Below are positions 8,457-17,964 of a stretch of 64,000 nt of DNA, in pieces (position 1 is the first letter of the stretch; each line of letters opens with the position of its first letter). Made by a program: the position numbers and the translations under genes. The notes beneath the pieces were generated by a model that saw only the letters and a program-made list of their open reading frames with translations, was not told the origin of the DNA and searched no databases. Source of the stretch: CAYZTD01 sp964638155 (GTDB taxonomy: Archaea > Thermoplasmatota > E2 > DHVEG-1); assembly GCA_964638155.1 (NCBI GenBank), contig CAZWYI010000005.1, forward strand, positions 1-64,000. The letters are read 5' to 3'.

Positions 8457-9485
8457 TTATATCTCTCCTCTAAAACATCTAGGGTCCTTTCCATAAATTC
8501 CATTCCCAGAAGCATAAGATCTAGATCTACATCCAAAACATATATCATTTAAAGAACATTTTTTACAATCATCTGGTAGATTTTTTTTGTCTTTAAGTTT
8601 TTTAAAAATAAGGTAATCTCTATTTTTATTTACAATATCATAAAAACTTTGACTACTGTGTATATTTGGAGCATTTTTTTCTCTGATCGTTGCACATGGT
8701 GTAACACTTCCATCACATAAGATTGCAACAGTTGCAGAACAATACTGTTTATTCACACAATTCATGGGAACTTTTTTTAAATTGTATTGTTTTGCATAAT
8801 GCTTGTAGACATTTATTACATCCTTTCTATCTGGTATAAACTGAGCTAATTTATCCTCTGGAGTATTAGGTCTTAAATAGGTATGATAAACATTAAGTGA
8901 TGATTTAATACCATATTTTTTTTCAAAAAAATCCATTGTATTAATCATGTCCTCAGCTGTTTGAAGACCAGTAAATGTAACTGAATTAAGCATATTTTCA
9001 GCTGGATAACCTAAATCTAATAATTTTTCAACAGAACTAAGAATAATTTCAAGATCTTTTTTTGTTCTAATAGGATGCAATTTTTCATATAATTCTGGAT
9101 CTATTGTTGATACATGTATTGAAATAAGTCCGGGATCAGCATATTCTGCAGTATTTTTTAAAATAAAATCATCAGCTAAAGGAAGACCCCCGGTCCACAC
9201 ATTATTTCTTAAACCCAATTCTTTAGATAATTGCATATGTGAAAAAATAGATTTACGGAGTAATGGTTCTCCACCGAGCCACTCAATAGCAGTTATCCCA
9301 AGTTTTTTTGAATCATGTATTATTTGTATTATCTCTTTATCAGAAAGTGTGTTTTTTTCTTCTTCTAATGCATTCATATAACAATATATACAGCCCTGGT
9401 GACATTTATCTCCTACTTCAAGCTGAAGTGAATAAAATTCATCGTTTTCATAGTTTTTATTTAGTTTTTTATAATCAATCATCAT
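8457..9485 (-). CDS. Radical SAM / SPASM domain protein of unknown substrate
   Basis: The N-terminal CHQGCIYC (about residues 28-35) is the CxxxCxxC cluster that binds the SAM [4Fe-4S] centre, followed by the GGEPLLR motif. The C-terminal third holds a SPASM-like set of cysteines (CDGSVTPC; CKKCSLNDICFGC; PRCF) for auxiliary clusters. Such proteins modify peptides or activate enzymes. Its start overlaps the thiamine pyrophosphokinase gene by 11 bp, which ties it to the thiamine operon. No peptide substrate gene is visible. A thiamine-salvage role would be new. Confidence 0.85.
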   Translation of the reverse strand: MMIDYKKLNKNYENDEFYSLQLEVGDKCHQGCIYCYMNALEEEKNTLSDKEIIQIIHDSKKLGITAIEWLGGEPLLRKSIFSHMQLSKELGLRNNVWTGGLPLADDFILKNTAEYADPGLISIHVSTIDPELYEKLHPIRTKKDLEIILSSVEKLLDLGYPAENMLNSVTFTGLQTAEDMINTMDFFEKKYGIKSSLNVYHTYLRPNTPEDKLAQFIPDRKDVINVYKHYAKQYNLKKVPMNCVNKQYCSATVAILCDGSVTPCATIREKNAPNIHSSQSFYDIVNKNRDYLIFKKLKDKKNLPDDCKKCSLNDICFGCRSRSYASGNGIYGKDPRCFRGEI

Positions 9486-10110
9486 TATGTTTCACTCTAA
9501 CAATTAAAATTTTTCCTTTTGAAAAAGAAATATTTGCTTTATTTTTCTCTAGTTTATTTGATAGGCCAAACCAGCCTGCTTTTGTATCAAGGTTTTTTAC
9601 ATTCCATTTAAAACCATCATAGTTTAAATTTGTAACATCTGAAATTGGTATAACTGATATTATATCATTTTTTGAACCATTAATTTCTGTATCCTTGGTT
9701 ACAAGCTCTATTACACAATGATTATCAACAATTTTTGATTTTATATCTGGATTTATTTTATCTAAACAGTAAAGATTAGCAAGGGTATGATCAATTCTTT
9801 TTCCAATTGCCCCAAAAATTGTAATTTCAGAAGGACTTAAAGTTTCAGCTAATTCTATTGCTAGTTCAAGATCTGTTTTATCTTGATTTGTGTCTTTAAT
9901 AATTTTAGTATTACTTTTTTTAAAAAAACTATGATTTGAAGAATTAATAGAATCTAAATCTCCAATTATATAGCCTGGTTTTATACCAGTCTTTTTTAAT
10001 TTATTTGCCCCGCCATCTGCGCAAATAATTATATCAAAATCTTCTAAAACTTTATTAAATTCTTTGTTTTTTATTTCCCCGTTTGCAACAATAGCTATCC
10101 TATTTTTCAT
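9475..10110 (-). CDS. Thiamine pyrophosphokinase (thiamine diphosphokinase)
   Basis: The enzyme converts thiamine and ATP to thiamine diphosphate. The TPK signatures ICADGGANKL (about residues 29-38), GDLDS (50-54), DQDKTDLELA and GAIGKRIDHTLANL are all present in a 211-residue protein of normal length. A kinase of free thiamine implies salvage of imported thiamine rather than only de novo synthesis through ThiL. It overlaps thiR upstream and the radical SAM gene downstream by 11 bp each, so translation is probably coupled. Confidence 0.85.
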   Translation of the reverse strand: MKNRIAIVANGEIKNKEFNKVLEDFDIIICADGGANKLKKTGIKPGYIIGDLDSINSSNHSFFKKSNTKIIKDTNQDKTDLELAIELAETLSPSEITIFGAIGKRIDHTLANLYCLDKINPDIKSKIVDNHCVIELVTKDTEINGSKNDIISVIPISDVTNLNYDGFKWNVKNLDTKAGWFGLSNKLEKNKANISFSKGKILIVRVKHNDD

Positions 10111-10894
10111 TTAGTTCACCTAGTATTTTCAAAAGTTTTTTTGAAACATCGGCTGCGTCTTTACCGATAATATATGCACATGGTTCTATTCCAAAATCGC
10201 CTTTATGAACTAGTATATCAGGGTTTTTTGTTGAATTTTTAACCTCATAACTTTTTGTTAAAAAATCTATTTTAAGATTTGTTTTTTCAATTTTTTTATT
10301 ATATGCTATATTCATTATTGATTTTGAATTAAGATTTTTAGAAAAGTCAATTAATAGTGAAGAAAGATGCTTGCTTTTTCCAAATCTTATATCATTATAA
10401 CCAGTTATTTTTTCATCTGATATAATTAAACCATTAAGAAAAGATGCAACATCATCAGCATTTTTTGGGTTTTCTTTACTCATAGCAATATTTAGTTTTA
10501 CCTCTGGAATTAAGCCATTCAAATTTTTTTCTTTAAGATTAAAAAAAGCTTTTTTTAAATTATCTAAAATTTCAGTAATTTCATCTGTTATAATTTCGTT
10601 TTTTTCTGCAATATAAAAATTATTGTTTAGTTTTTCATTAGAAAAAATAATACATGTATGAAAATTCACAGGTTCTCCTTTTATAATTTTTTGTGATATT
10701 TTTTTTGTAATTTCTGATAGTTCAGTTGGTATTTTATCTTTTGACTTACAGTAATTACTAACCATAGGCTGTGAAAGATTTAGTATCTCTGATATCTTTG
10801 ATTGAGGGACTTTTCGGTTATATAGTATTTTAGATATTGCTTTCTTTAGTTCTATTGTTTTGTCTCCCTCAATAATTATTGCTTCTTTAGACAT
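10100..10894 (-). CDS. thiR: ThiR-type regulator: HTH plus ThiN domain
   Basis: The N-terminal 80 residues form a helix-turn-helix (VPQSKISEILNLSQPMVSNY, about residues 29-48). The C-terminal domain ends in DILVHKGDFGIEPCAYIIG, the ThiN thiamine-phosphate-synthase fold, here as ligand-binding domain. In archaea this architecture is ThiR, a thiamine-phosphate-sensing regulator of thiamine genes. It heads the operon with thiamine pyrophosphokinase, in line with autoregulation. I see no ThiD domain fused, so a catalytic ThiDN role is unlikely. Confidence 0.8.
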   Translation of the reverse strand: MSKEAIIIEGDKTIELKKAISKILYNRKVPQSKISEILNLSQPMVSNYCKSKDKIPTELSEITKKISQKIIKGEPVNFHTCIIFSNEKLNNNFYIAEKNEIITDEITEILDNLKKAFFNLKEKNLNGLIPEVKLNIAMSKENPKNADDVASFLNGLIISDEKITGYNDIRFGKSKHLSSLLIDFSKNLNSKSIMNIAYNKKIEKTNLKIDFLTKSYEVKNSTKNPDILVHKGDFGIEPCAYIIGKDAADVSKKLLKILGELNEK

Positions 10895-10923
10895 ATTAGC
10901 AATTTATAGAAAAATATTAATCG

Positions 10924-10931
10924 TTTATAAA
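10924..10931 (-). promoter_or_regulatory. TATA box of the thiR operon
   Basis: TTTATAAA on the minus strand is centred 33 bp before the thiR ATG, giving a leader of about 8 nt. No other promoter is evident down to 6899, which supports a single five-gene transcript. Confidence 0.6.
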
Positions 10932-10992
10932 GCTTTTTAAAAATTAAAAAACATCCTAAAATTAAAAAGATAAAAAAGAGATACATCAAAAC

Positions 10993-11430
10993 GTGTACGA
11001 AATTAAAAAATTTGAACCAACAGACATGTTTTCAGTAATTAAACTTGCTTCAGATACGCTTACAGAAAAATACCATCCAAGTATTTTCAACTATTTTTAT
11101 GAAACCTTTCCTAAAGGTTTTATTGTATGTAAAATCGGTCAAAAGATAGTTGGATTCATAATAGGAATTAAAGTAAATTCAAAGAAAGCAAAGATACTCA
11201 TGCTATCAGTCTCTGAATATCACCGTAAAAAAAGAATCGGACAATCTTTGTTATATTCTTTTGAAAATGAAATTAAAAAGATAGGTATAAATGATATAGA
11301 ATTAGAAGTTAGAATAAAAAATAAAAAAGCAATTAAATTTTATCAAAAACACGGTTACAAAATAGAAGAAAAAATAAAAGATTATTATCAAAACAGTGAA
11401 GATGCATATATAATGAAAAAATATTATTGA
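10993..11430 (+). CDS. GNAT N-acetyltransferase (RimI/Ard1-like)
   Basis: The 145-residue protein has the acetyl-CoA-binding motif A (SVSEYHRKKRIGQSLLYSF, about residues 74-92, with the R/QxxGxG/A-like RKKRIGQSL) and the motif B region AIKFYQKHGYK. It resembles archaeal RimI/Ard1 N-terminal acetyltransferases, which modify protein N-termini. The start codon is GTG at 10993. It diverges from thiR and its last bases overlap the convergent UPF0058 gene. The substrate is not identifiable. Confidence 0.8.
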   Translation: MYEIKKFEPTDMFSVIKLASDTLTEKYHPSIFNYFYETFPKGFIVCKIGQKIVGFIIGIKVNSKKAKILMLSVSEYHRKKRIGQSLLYSFENEIKKIGINDIELEVRIKNKKAIKFYQKHGYKIEEKIKDYYQNSEDAYIMKKYY

Positions 11431-11738
11431 TTTTTGATTTCACGTAAAAGCTGTTTTTCTTTATCAGTCATAAATCGTTCTGCCATAAGATCTAATCTGC
11501 ATGAAACTTTTTCTAGCCCTGGGCAGTTATTATTCGATAAAAGAGTGGCAATTCCTCTACTTAAAGTAAAAACTGCTAGTTTGTGTTCTCTTTTTGATTT
11601 ATAAACCTGGTAAGGTGTTACATCAAGTTTCACATACGGTTTAAACTCTGCTCCTCCATTATGATCTACAATACATTCCAAATGTGTTTTGAGTTGCAAT
11701 AAAAACGTGTGCAATTGTATTAGCTCATCTTTTTGCAT
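11424..11738 (-). CDS. UPF0058 family protein
   Basis: The product starts MQKDELIQLHTFLLQLK, the signature opening of the archaeal UPF0058 family, and is about 104 residues long with a mostly helical profile. The reading frame runs 13 codons further upstream, but GAGGGA precedes the ATG at 11738 and the family begins here. Its function is not known; it is confined to archaea. It converges on the GNAT gene with a 7-bp overlap. Confidence 0.85.
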   Translation of the reverse strand: MQKDELIQLHTFLLQLKTHLECIVDHNGGAEFKPYVKLDVTPYQVYKSKREHKLAVFTLSRGIATLLSNNNCPGLEKVSCRLDLMAERFMTDKEKQLLREIKNQ

Positions 11739-11883
11739 GATAAATATTCCCTCGGTCCCAAAATGTTGAATATACAAATAGAATAAATGGTTTTTATGAC
11801 TTTCTGCTGAAAACTTATATATTAGTTTTATATTCAGGCTTGCAAAATAAATTTATAAAATAAAAAAAATAAAAAAGGTTGTT

Positions 11884-13131
11884 TCAACTTAATTCTTTTT
11901 TGGTATAAACATTTACTGAAGAAGGCATTTTAACAACGTTCCCCATCTTCATGCCAACGATTTCTGAAACATTTTTACTATTCGCAATATCTAAAAGACG
12001 TTGGGTTATAATACCATCAAAAACAACTGCTGAGATATTATTACTTTTTTTAAGAGTATCAGTTAATTCACGTACTGGAATCTTTTTGATTTCTTTATCT
12101 TTTTTATCAAAAAGAACTGCTTTTAATGAACCAGAAATGCTATCCAAAGTCTTATTGTATTTCTTTTGTTTTTCATTTGTTATCTTTTTTGGTTTTGATT
12201 CCTTTTTCTTTTCTTCTGATTTAGATTTTTGAGGGTGTTTTTCTTTTTTAGCTTGTTTTGGTTTAAATTGCTGTTTACTGCTATTTTTTTTATCAAGTTT
12301 TATATCAAACATTTCTGCATATTGCTCAGCAGGAATTTTATTTTTAAGTGCCTTCATTATAAGTTTTTGTGGTATCTCTTCAACTTCACGAGTTTGTGGA
12401 GCACGTGCAACAAAATCAACGTCTGCAGTTTGAAGTAATTCTTTTAGAATTAATTCTCCACCTCTATCTCCATCAACAAAGGCAGTAGTTATCCTTTCAG
12501 ACGTAAGACTTACAACTGATTTAGGAATATTTGTTCCACCTACAGCAATAACATTTTTGATACCATACTTAAGTAAATTTAAAACATCTCTTCTTCCTTC
12601 AACAATAATTATGGCATCACTTTTTTCTATGTTGGGGCCTGCAGGACAATGATCTGGACCATAGTTTGTAATCTCTTCTATCTGAACTGCTTGTCTAACG
12701 TTATCAGCGATGCTTTCCCCTTCGACTTTTCCTTCTTCCATAACCTTGTTTAAAAGTTCTTTTGCCCTTTCAATTACTCTTTTTCTTCTAACAACTCTGA
12801 CATCTTCAACATGATCTGCCTTTATGGTTGCCTTACATGGGCCAACTCTATCTATACTTTCAAAAGCAGCTGCAAGAATTACAGTTTCGACCTTGTCAAG
12901 AGAAGTAGGAAGTGTTATCACACCCTCGCTTTTACCATTCTTTGATTCGAGCTCAACTTCAATTCTTCCAACGCGGGCAGATCTTTGAAGTTCTCTAAGG
13001 TCTAACTCGTCGCCGAGTAACCCTTCAGTCTGTCCAAAGATTGCACCTACTACATCTGATTTTTCAATTATCCCATCTGCTTTTATATTAGCCTTAATTA
13101 AATATTTGGTTGTTGCTGGATCTATTACCAT
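11884..13131 (-). CDS. dnaG: Archaeal DnaG-type primase (exosome-associated)
   Basis: The central Toprim domain carries AIIIVEGRRDVLNLL (catalytic Glu at about residue 179), VGGTNIPK and AFVDGDRGG (metal-binding Asp pair). The N-terminal archaeal DnaG region (TKYLIKANIKADG, GLLGDELDLRELQRS) is complete, and a Lys/Glu-rich low-complexity linker (about residues 285-320) separates a small C-terminal domain. In archaea the protein binds the RNA exosome and helps poly(A)-rich RNA decay; primase activity is also reported. GGTGAT precedes the start. At 415 residues it is of normal length. Confidence 0.95.
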   Translation of the reverse strand: MVIDPATTKYLIKANIKADGIIEKSDVVGAIFGQTEGLLGDELDLRELQRSARVGRIEVELESKNGKSEGVITLPTSLDKVETVILAAAFESIDRVGPCKATIKADHVEDVRVVRRKRVIERAKELLNKVMEEGKVEGESIADNVRQAVQIEEITNYGPDHCPAGPNIEKSDAIIIVEGRRDVLNLLKYGIKNVIAVGGTNIPKSVVSLTSERITTAFVDGDRGGELILKELLQTADVDFVARAPQTREVEEIPQKLIMKALKNKIPAEQYAEMFDIKLDKKNSSKQQFKPKQAKKEKHPQKSKSEEKKKESKPKKITNEKQKKYNKTLDSISGSLKAVLFDKKDKEIKKIPVRELTDTLKKSNNISAVVFDGIITQRLLDIANSKNVSEIVGMKMGNVVKMPSSVNVYTKKELS

Positions 13132-13161
13132 TAAATATCACCTTTTGTTAATATCTTTTTA

Positions 13162-13315
13162 GAAAAATAGCACCTTTATCCGCTTTTCAATCTTTACTAG
13201 CAAATAATAGGTGAAGAACCTACACGAATTTTGCCTAACTTGATCTTTTAAATATTAATTTTTTGGATATGAGTTAAATCTTAAGTAATTAAACGCACCA
13301 AGAGTGCTATTTTTC
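13162..13315. promoter_or_regulatory. Paired 12-bp element between dnaG and metG
   Basis: GAAAAATAGCAC (13162-13173) and its exact complement GTGCTATTTTTC (13304-13315) bracket the 130 bp between the divergent dnaG and metG genes. Read in each gene's direction, both genes have the same GTGCTATTTTTC upstream, 30 bp before dnaG and 92 bp before metG. A small hairpin (TAGGT-GAAGA-ACCTA) lies inside. The pair is either a shared regulator site or the closing stem of an RNA. Confidence 0.4.
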
Positions 13316-13363
13316 AAACTTATTTCTTATTTATGTTATTATTTTAATTGTTAGCTTTCCACC

Positions 13364-13374
13364 ATATTTAAATG
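13364..13374 (+). promoter_or_regulatory. TATA box of metG
   Basis: ATATTTAAATG lies about 38 bp before the metG start and predicts a short leader of about 13 nt. Confidence 0.5.
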
Positions 13375-13407
13375 TTGTGTTAGTATTCAGCTTAAAAGAG
13401 ATTTAGC

Positions 13408-15546
13408 ATGGAAGAAAAAATTTATATCGGCGTTGCATGGCCTTATGCAAACGGATCATTACACCTGGGACACATCGCAGGATGCTATCTACCTGCGGAT
13501 ATATTTGCAAGGTTTAACCGCTTGAAAAATAACGATGTTTTAATGGTTTCAGGCAGTGATGAACATGGTACACCTATTACAATCAATGCCGACAAAGAAA
13601 ATAAAACGCCGCAAGAAATAGTTGACCGGTATAATAAGGAACACTCTGAAAATATGAAACAACTAGGAATTTCCTTTGATCTTTTCACAAGAACTACAAC
13701 AAAAAACCATGAAAAAGTAGTAAAAGATATTTTTAAAACATTATACAAAAATGGATATATTTATGAAAAAGAAGTAGAGTCTTTTTATTGCTCGCATTGT
13801 AATCGCTTTCTCCCGGATAGATATATAGAAGGAGTCTGCCCACATTGTGGAAATGAAAGCTGTAGGGGAGATCAATGTGATGAATGTGGAAAAATTTTAG
13901 ATCCAGAAGAATTATTAAAAGTAAAATGTAAAATATGCGGCGCTAAACCTAAAATTAAAACAAGCACTCATCTATTTTTAGCATTAAGTAAATTTGGAGA
14001 AGAAATACTTAACTGGCTTGAAGATAAAAAATATTGGAAGAAAAATGTTTTAAAATTTACAAAAAACTGGTTGAAAGAAGGATTAATTGATAGAGCAATA
14101 ACCCGTGATATGAAATGGGGAATAGAAGTTCCTATTAAAGGATATGAGGAAAAAAGAATTTATGTATGGTTTGATGCAGTAATAGGATATCTTGCAGCAA
14201 GTAAAGAATGGGCAAAAAAAATAGGAAAAGAAGATAAATGGAAAGACTGGTGGTATAATAAAAATTCCAAGCATTACTATTTTCTAGCAAAGGATAATAT
14301 TCCATTTCACTCAATAATATGGCCATCAATTCTTATGGGATATGACAAAAACCTAAAGCTGCCATATGACATACCAGCAAATGAATATCTAAGACTCGAG
14401 GGAGAGCAATTTTCAAAAAGTAGAGGCCTTGCAATATGGGTTCCAGATATATTAAAAAAATTAGATGTTGACCCACTTCGTTATTATCTTTCAATAAATA
14501 TGCCAGAGAAAAGAGATAGCAACTGGATGTGGCAGGACTTTGTAAATAAAAATAATGATGAGTTAGTTGGAACATATGGAAATTTTATACATAGAGTTAT
14601 AACTTTTACACATAAAAACTATGGAGAAATACCAAAACTAGGAAAATTGGATAAAAAAGATGAAGAAGCCTTACAAAAAATAAAGGAGATTTCAAAAAAA
14701 GCATCCAGGGCGATAAAATCCTGTGAATTTAAAAAAGGCTTAAGATCAATTATGAGCCTAGCTCAATATGGAAATGTTTATTTTAATGAAAAAGAACCAT
14801 GGAAGCTAGTAAAAGAAGATAAAGAAAAATGTGCTACAGCACTTCATGTTTCTCTAAAAATTATAAAAGCTTTAGCTGTTTTTTCATCAGTATATCTTCC
14901 TTATTCATCAGACAAAATATGGCATATATTAGGCTATGAAAATTCTATTCATGAACAATTTTGGAAAGATGGATCAACTGATTTAAAAACTGGAATAAAA
15001 CTAGAAAAACCAAAACCATTATTTAAGAAACTTGAAATAAAGGATTTTATGCCAGAAGAAAAAGATCCGTTCTCAAAAATCGATTTACGTGTAGCAAAAG
15101 TAATAGACGTTAAAGACCATCCTGAGGCAGATAAACTTTATATGATGCATTTAGACCTTGGGAAAATGGGTAAAAGAGTAATTATTGCAGGAATGAAACC
15201 ATATTACACACCCGAAGAAATAAAAGGCAAAAATATTGTAATTGTTTCAAATTTAAAACCTGCAAAGATAAGAGGCATTAAATCAAACGGTATGCTTCTT
15301 GCAGCTGAAGACAGTAAGGGCGTAGTATCGTTACTTGACCCAGGCGATGCAACACCTGGCTCTGAAGTAAAAGTCAAAGGAATAGAAAAAAATGCAGACA
15401 AAATTCTAGAGTTCGATGAATTCAAAAAAGTAAAGCTGAACGTAAAAGATGGTAGAAAAGCAACCTATAAAAATAATGTCCTTATTTCCGAGAAAGGAGA
15501 AGTAAAAACAGATAAAGCTGTTGAAAAAAACGCAAAAATTATGTAA
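13408..15546 (+). CDS. metG: Methionyl-tRNA synthetase with C-terminal tRNA-binding domain
   Basis: This class I synthetase charges tRNA-Met. HLGH (residues 19-22) is the HIGH motif and FSKSRG (about 335) the KMSKS loop. A zinc knuckle domain with CSHC, CPHC, CDEC and CKIC pairs starts near residue 127. From about residue 550 the protein carries an OB-fold tRNA-binding domain (KIDLRVAKVIDVKDHPEADKL) fused to the C-terminus; in many archaea this is a separate protein. The 712-residue product is full length. Confidence 0.95.
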   Translation: MEEKIYIGVAWPYANGSLHLGHIAGCYLPADIFARFNRLKNNDVLMVSGSDEHGTPITINADKENKTPQEIVDRYNKEHSENMKQLGISFDLFTRTTTKNHEKVVKDIFKTLYKNGYIYEKEVESFYCSHCNRFLPDRYIEGVCPHCGNESCRGDQCDECGKILDPEELLKVKCKICGAKPKIKTSTHLFLALSKFGEEILNWLEDKKYWKKNVLKFTKNWLKEGLIDRAITRDMKWGIEVPIKGYEEKRIYVWFDAVIGYLAASKEWAKKIGKEDKWKDWWYNKNSKHYYFLAKDNIPFHSIIWPSILMGYDKNLKLPYDIPANEYLRLEGEQFSKSRGLAIWVPDILKKLDVDPLRYYLSINMPEKRDSNWMWQDFVNKNNDELVGTYGNFIHRVITFTHKNYGEIPKLGKLDKKDEEALQKIKEISKKASRAIKSCEFKKGLRSIMSLAQYGNVYFNEKEPWKLVKEDKEKCATALHVSLKIIKALAVFSSVYLPYSSDKIWHILGYENSIHEQFWKDGSTDLKTGIKLEKPKPLFKKLEIKDFMPEEKDPFSKIDLRVAKVIDVKDHPEADKLYMMHLDLGKMGKRVIIAGMKPYYTPEEIKGKNIVIVSNLKPAKIRGIKSNGMLLAAEDSKGVVSLLDPGDATPGSEVKVKGIEKNADKILEFDEFKKVKLNVKDGRKATYKNNVLISEKGEVKTDKAVEKNAKIM

Positions 15547-15571
15547 AAATATTTGGGAGGAAAAAAATTAT

Positions 15572-16459
15572 ATGAATGTTGTAACAGAAATAGATTTACC
15601 GTTAAAAGAATTTAAAAAAGGAAAGGTTAGAGATATCTTTGAAATTAATGATAAACTTTTGTTGACTGTAACTGATAGAATAAGTGCTTTTGATTATGTT
15701 CTTCATGAGCCAATTCCATATAAAGGAGTGTGCTTAACTCAGCTTTCTGCTTTTTGGTTTGATTATTTTCAAAATCTTGTTAAAAGCCATATGATTTCAG
15801 CAGATATATCTGAATTTCCTGAAGAACTTAAAAAATATGAAGATACACTTAAAGGACGTAGTATGCTTGTAAAAAAAGCAGAAGTTTTTCCTATTGAATG
15901 TATTGTAAGAGGATATATATCAGGCTCGGCATGGAAATCTTATAAAAAAGATGGTACTGTCTGTGGAATAAAATTACCAAATGGTATGAAAGAATCTGAA
16001 AAATTCGATGAGACCTTATTTACTCCATCTACAAAAGCTGAAGAAGGTCATGATGTAAATATCAGCTTTGATAAAATGAAAGAAATAATTGAAAAAGAAG
16101 ATGCTGAAAAATTAAAAGATCTTTCTCTTAATATGTATAAAAAAGGTTCAGAATATGCACGTAAAAAAGGTATAATTATTGCCGATACAAAATTTGAATT
16201 TGGAAAGATTGACGACCAGATAATAGTTGTAGATGAGGTTTTAACTCCGGATAGTTCTCGTTTTTGGCCTGCAGATGAATATGAACCTGGTAAAAAACAA
16301 CCCAGTTTTGATAAACAATATGTGCGTGATTATTTGAGTGGTACTGGCTGGGATAAAAATAGTACACCACCACATCTTCCAGATAAGGTGGTAGATGGAA
16401 CTAAAAAACGATATATCGAAGCATATGAAAAAATAACTGGAAAAAAGTTTGATTTCTAA
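15572..16459 (+). CDS. purC: SAICAR synthase (purine biosynthesis)
   Basis: The enzyme joins aspartate to CAIR in step 8 of purine synthesis. The KGKVRDIFEI opening with the ATP-binding Lys, the VTDRISAFDYV block (about residues 34-44), VRGYISGSAWKSY, and LTPDSSRFWPADEY near the C-terminus are diagnostic. I start at the ATG at 15572 because GGGAGG (15555-15560) precedes it and the family begins here; a longer frame reaches back into metG. The 295 residues match the longer form of the family. It is likely co-transcribed with metG. Confidence 0.95.
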   Translation: MNVVTEIDLPLKEFKKGKVRDIFEINDKLLLTVTDRISAFDYVLHEPIPYKGVCLTQLSAFWFDYFQNLVKSHMISADISEFPEELKKYEDTLKGRSMLVKKAEVFPIECIVRGYISGSAWKSYKKDGTVCGIKLPNGMKESEKFDETLFTPSTKAEEGHDVNISFDKMKEIIEKEDAEKLKDLSLNMYKKGSEYARKKGIIIADTKFEFGKIDDQIIVVDEVLTPDSSRFWPADEYEPGKKQPSFDKQYVRDYLSGTGWDKNSTPPHLPDKVVDGTKKRYIEAYEKITGKKFDF

Positions 16460-17964
16460 GAACTAAAAGAAATTTTTATTTCTTTTTCACTTTCTTTATC
16501 AATTTCTGATCGAATATAATATGTTCTAAAAATATGGTCCTCTCTAGTTTTTATAATTGTTCCGTTGATCGCTGTATATGCCCCCTTCGGAACTGTAAAT
16601 TTTAGTAAAACAGATATGTTTTTTTCAAGTTTATTTTTTACTTTAACAGAAAATTGATTTTCATATTCAACATCAATATTATATGAAGGAATACTATATT
16701 TTGGTTCTTTATAGTTGTATGATATTATTTCTCCATTTTCTATTTCTATAAGCCTATATCCCCAGTATCCATCCTCAAATTCAATTTTACTTTCAGGAGT
16801 AGTAGTTGTTATAAAAATGGTATCGTTTTGAATTTTTACATTATCAAAATGGACATGTCCTGCAAGTACCATATCAATATTAAATTTATTAATTAAACCA
16901 AGTAACTCTTCTCTATTTTCATATCCTTTATTTATTAATGTATCTCTCTTTGTATCCCAAATTGGATTGTGATGAAGGAGCATAAATGATAGATTAGCAT
17001 CTGTATTATTTTTTAAATCATTCTCAATCCACTCTAATTGAGAATCCTGAATATACCCACCCCAAGTAAGTGCTAAGGGACCTATTGACCATCTAAATAT
17101 TTCGGGCCAGTCATATGAATTAGCCCCTAGGAAATGATAATTTCCATAATTAAATGAATAATAATGTTTACCAAAGTATTCTTCCCATATCTCTAGACCG
17201 TCTTCCCTAAGTCTTCGATATCCATCATGATTGCCTGGTACTAAATAGGTTGGTACATCAAACATTTGGATCATGTCATAACATATTTTGTATTCTCTAC
17301 TGTACTCTTTAAAATACAATTGTCCAAAAACTAGATCACCTGATATTAATACAAAATCAGGATGTAAAAGGTTTATTTCTTTGATACATTTTTTAATAGA
17401 TTTATAACCTATTGTTTCTTTTATACTTTCTAAAAATCCTCTTGGGTCTCCAACATGAAAATCAGTTATATGAATAAAATCAAATGAATCTGAAAAAGCT
17501 TCTATTATTGAAACAGATCTTGGCTCTGTAGTTTTGTAGATTTCATTATCTTTTACTAATATTACTGAAAGATTGTATAACTCTTCAGGTGCAGATGAAG
17601 GGATTTGTGTTTTTATAAAATATTTTCCTTCAGAATATTTTTTTTCAATAATTTCGAGCCAGAATTCATCAACGATCTGTTCGTAAGCTGTCGATATATA
17701 TAAATATATATCTTCAGCTTGTTGAGATTGTGAAATAATTGTAAAATTATCTCCTTTTTTAATAATCTCAGGGCAACTACATCTTGGATAATTTATCTTG
17801 AGTGAATCATCATTTAAAAAGTTCGGTAGATCTAATAATCTATCTTTGAAATTCTCTATATCTTCATTTTCCTCTTTAACTAAAATGTTAGACATAGCGC
17901 TACTAGAAATACATATAACAAGAAAAATTGTGATTAAAACTCTCAGTATTTTAATAGATTTCAA
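16456..17964 (-). CDS. Secreted calcineurin-like metallophosphoesterase
   Basis: A signal peptide or N-terminal anchor (KILRVLITIFLVICISSSA) precedes a calcineurin-like phosphoesterase domain. Metal ligands are in ITDFHVGD, SGDLVF, PGNHDGY, LLHHNP and AGHVHFD, so the dinuclear site looks complete. About 130 C-terminal residues form a beta-rich extension. The enzyme probably acts outside the cell on phosphoesters, substrate unknown. The start is a TTG at 17964 after GGTGA. Its 3' end overlaps the convergent purC by 4 bp. Confidence 0.85.
   Translation of the reverse strand: MKSIKILRVLITIFLVICISSSAMSNILVKEENEDIENFKDRLLDLPNFLNDDSLKINYPRCSCPEIIKKGDNFTIISQSQQAEDIYLYISTAYEQIVDEFWLEIIEKKYSEGKYFIKTQIPSSAPEELYNLSVILVKDNEIYKTTEPRSVSIIEAFSDSFDFIHITDFHVGDPRGFLESIKETIGYKSIKKCIKEINLLHPDFVLISGDLVFGQLYFKEYSREYKICYDMIQMFDVPTYLVPGNHDGYRRLREDGLEIWEEYFGKHYYSFNYGNYHFLGANSYDWPEIFRWSIGPLALTWGGYIQDSQLEWIENDLKNNTDANLSFMLLHHNPIWDTKRDTLINKGYENREELLGLINKFNIDMVLAGHVHFDNVKIQNDTIFITTTTPESKIEFEDGYWGYRLIEIENGEIISYNYKEPKYSIPSYNIDVEYENQFSVKVKNKLEKNISVLLKFTVPKGAYTAINGTIIKTREDHIFRTYYIRSEIDKESEKEIKISFSS

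Noticed and set aside
9308..9622. Plus-strand frame of 104 codons over the radical SAM/TPK junction
   Set aside because: It is the complement of two well-supported minus-strand genes.
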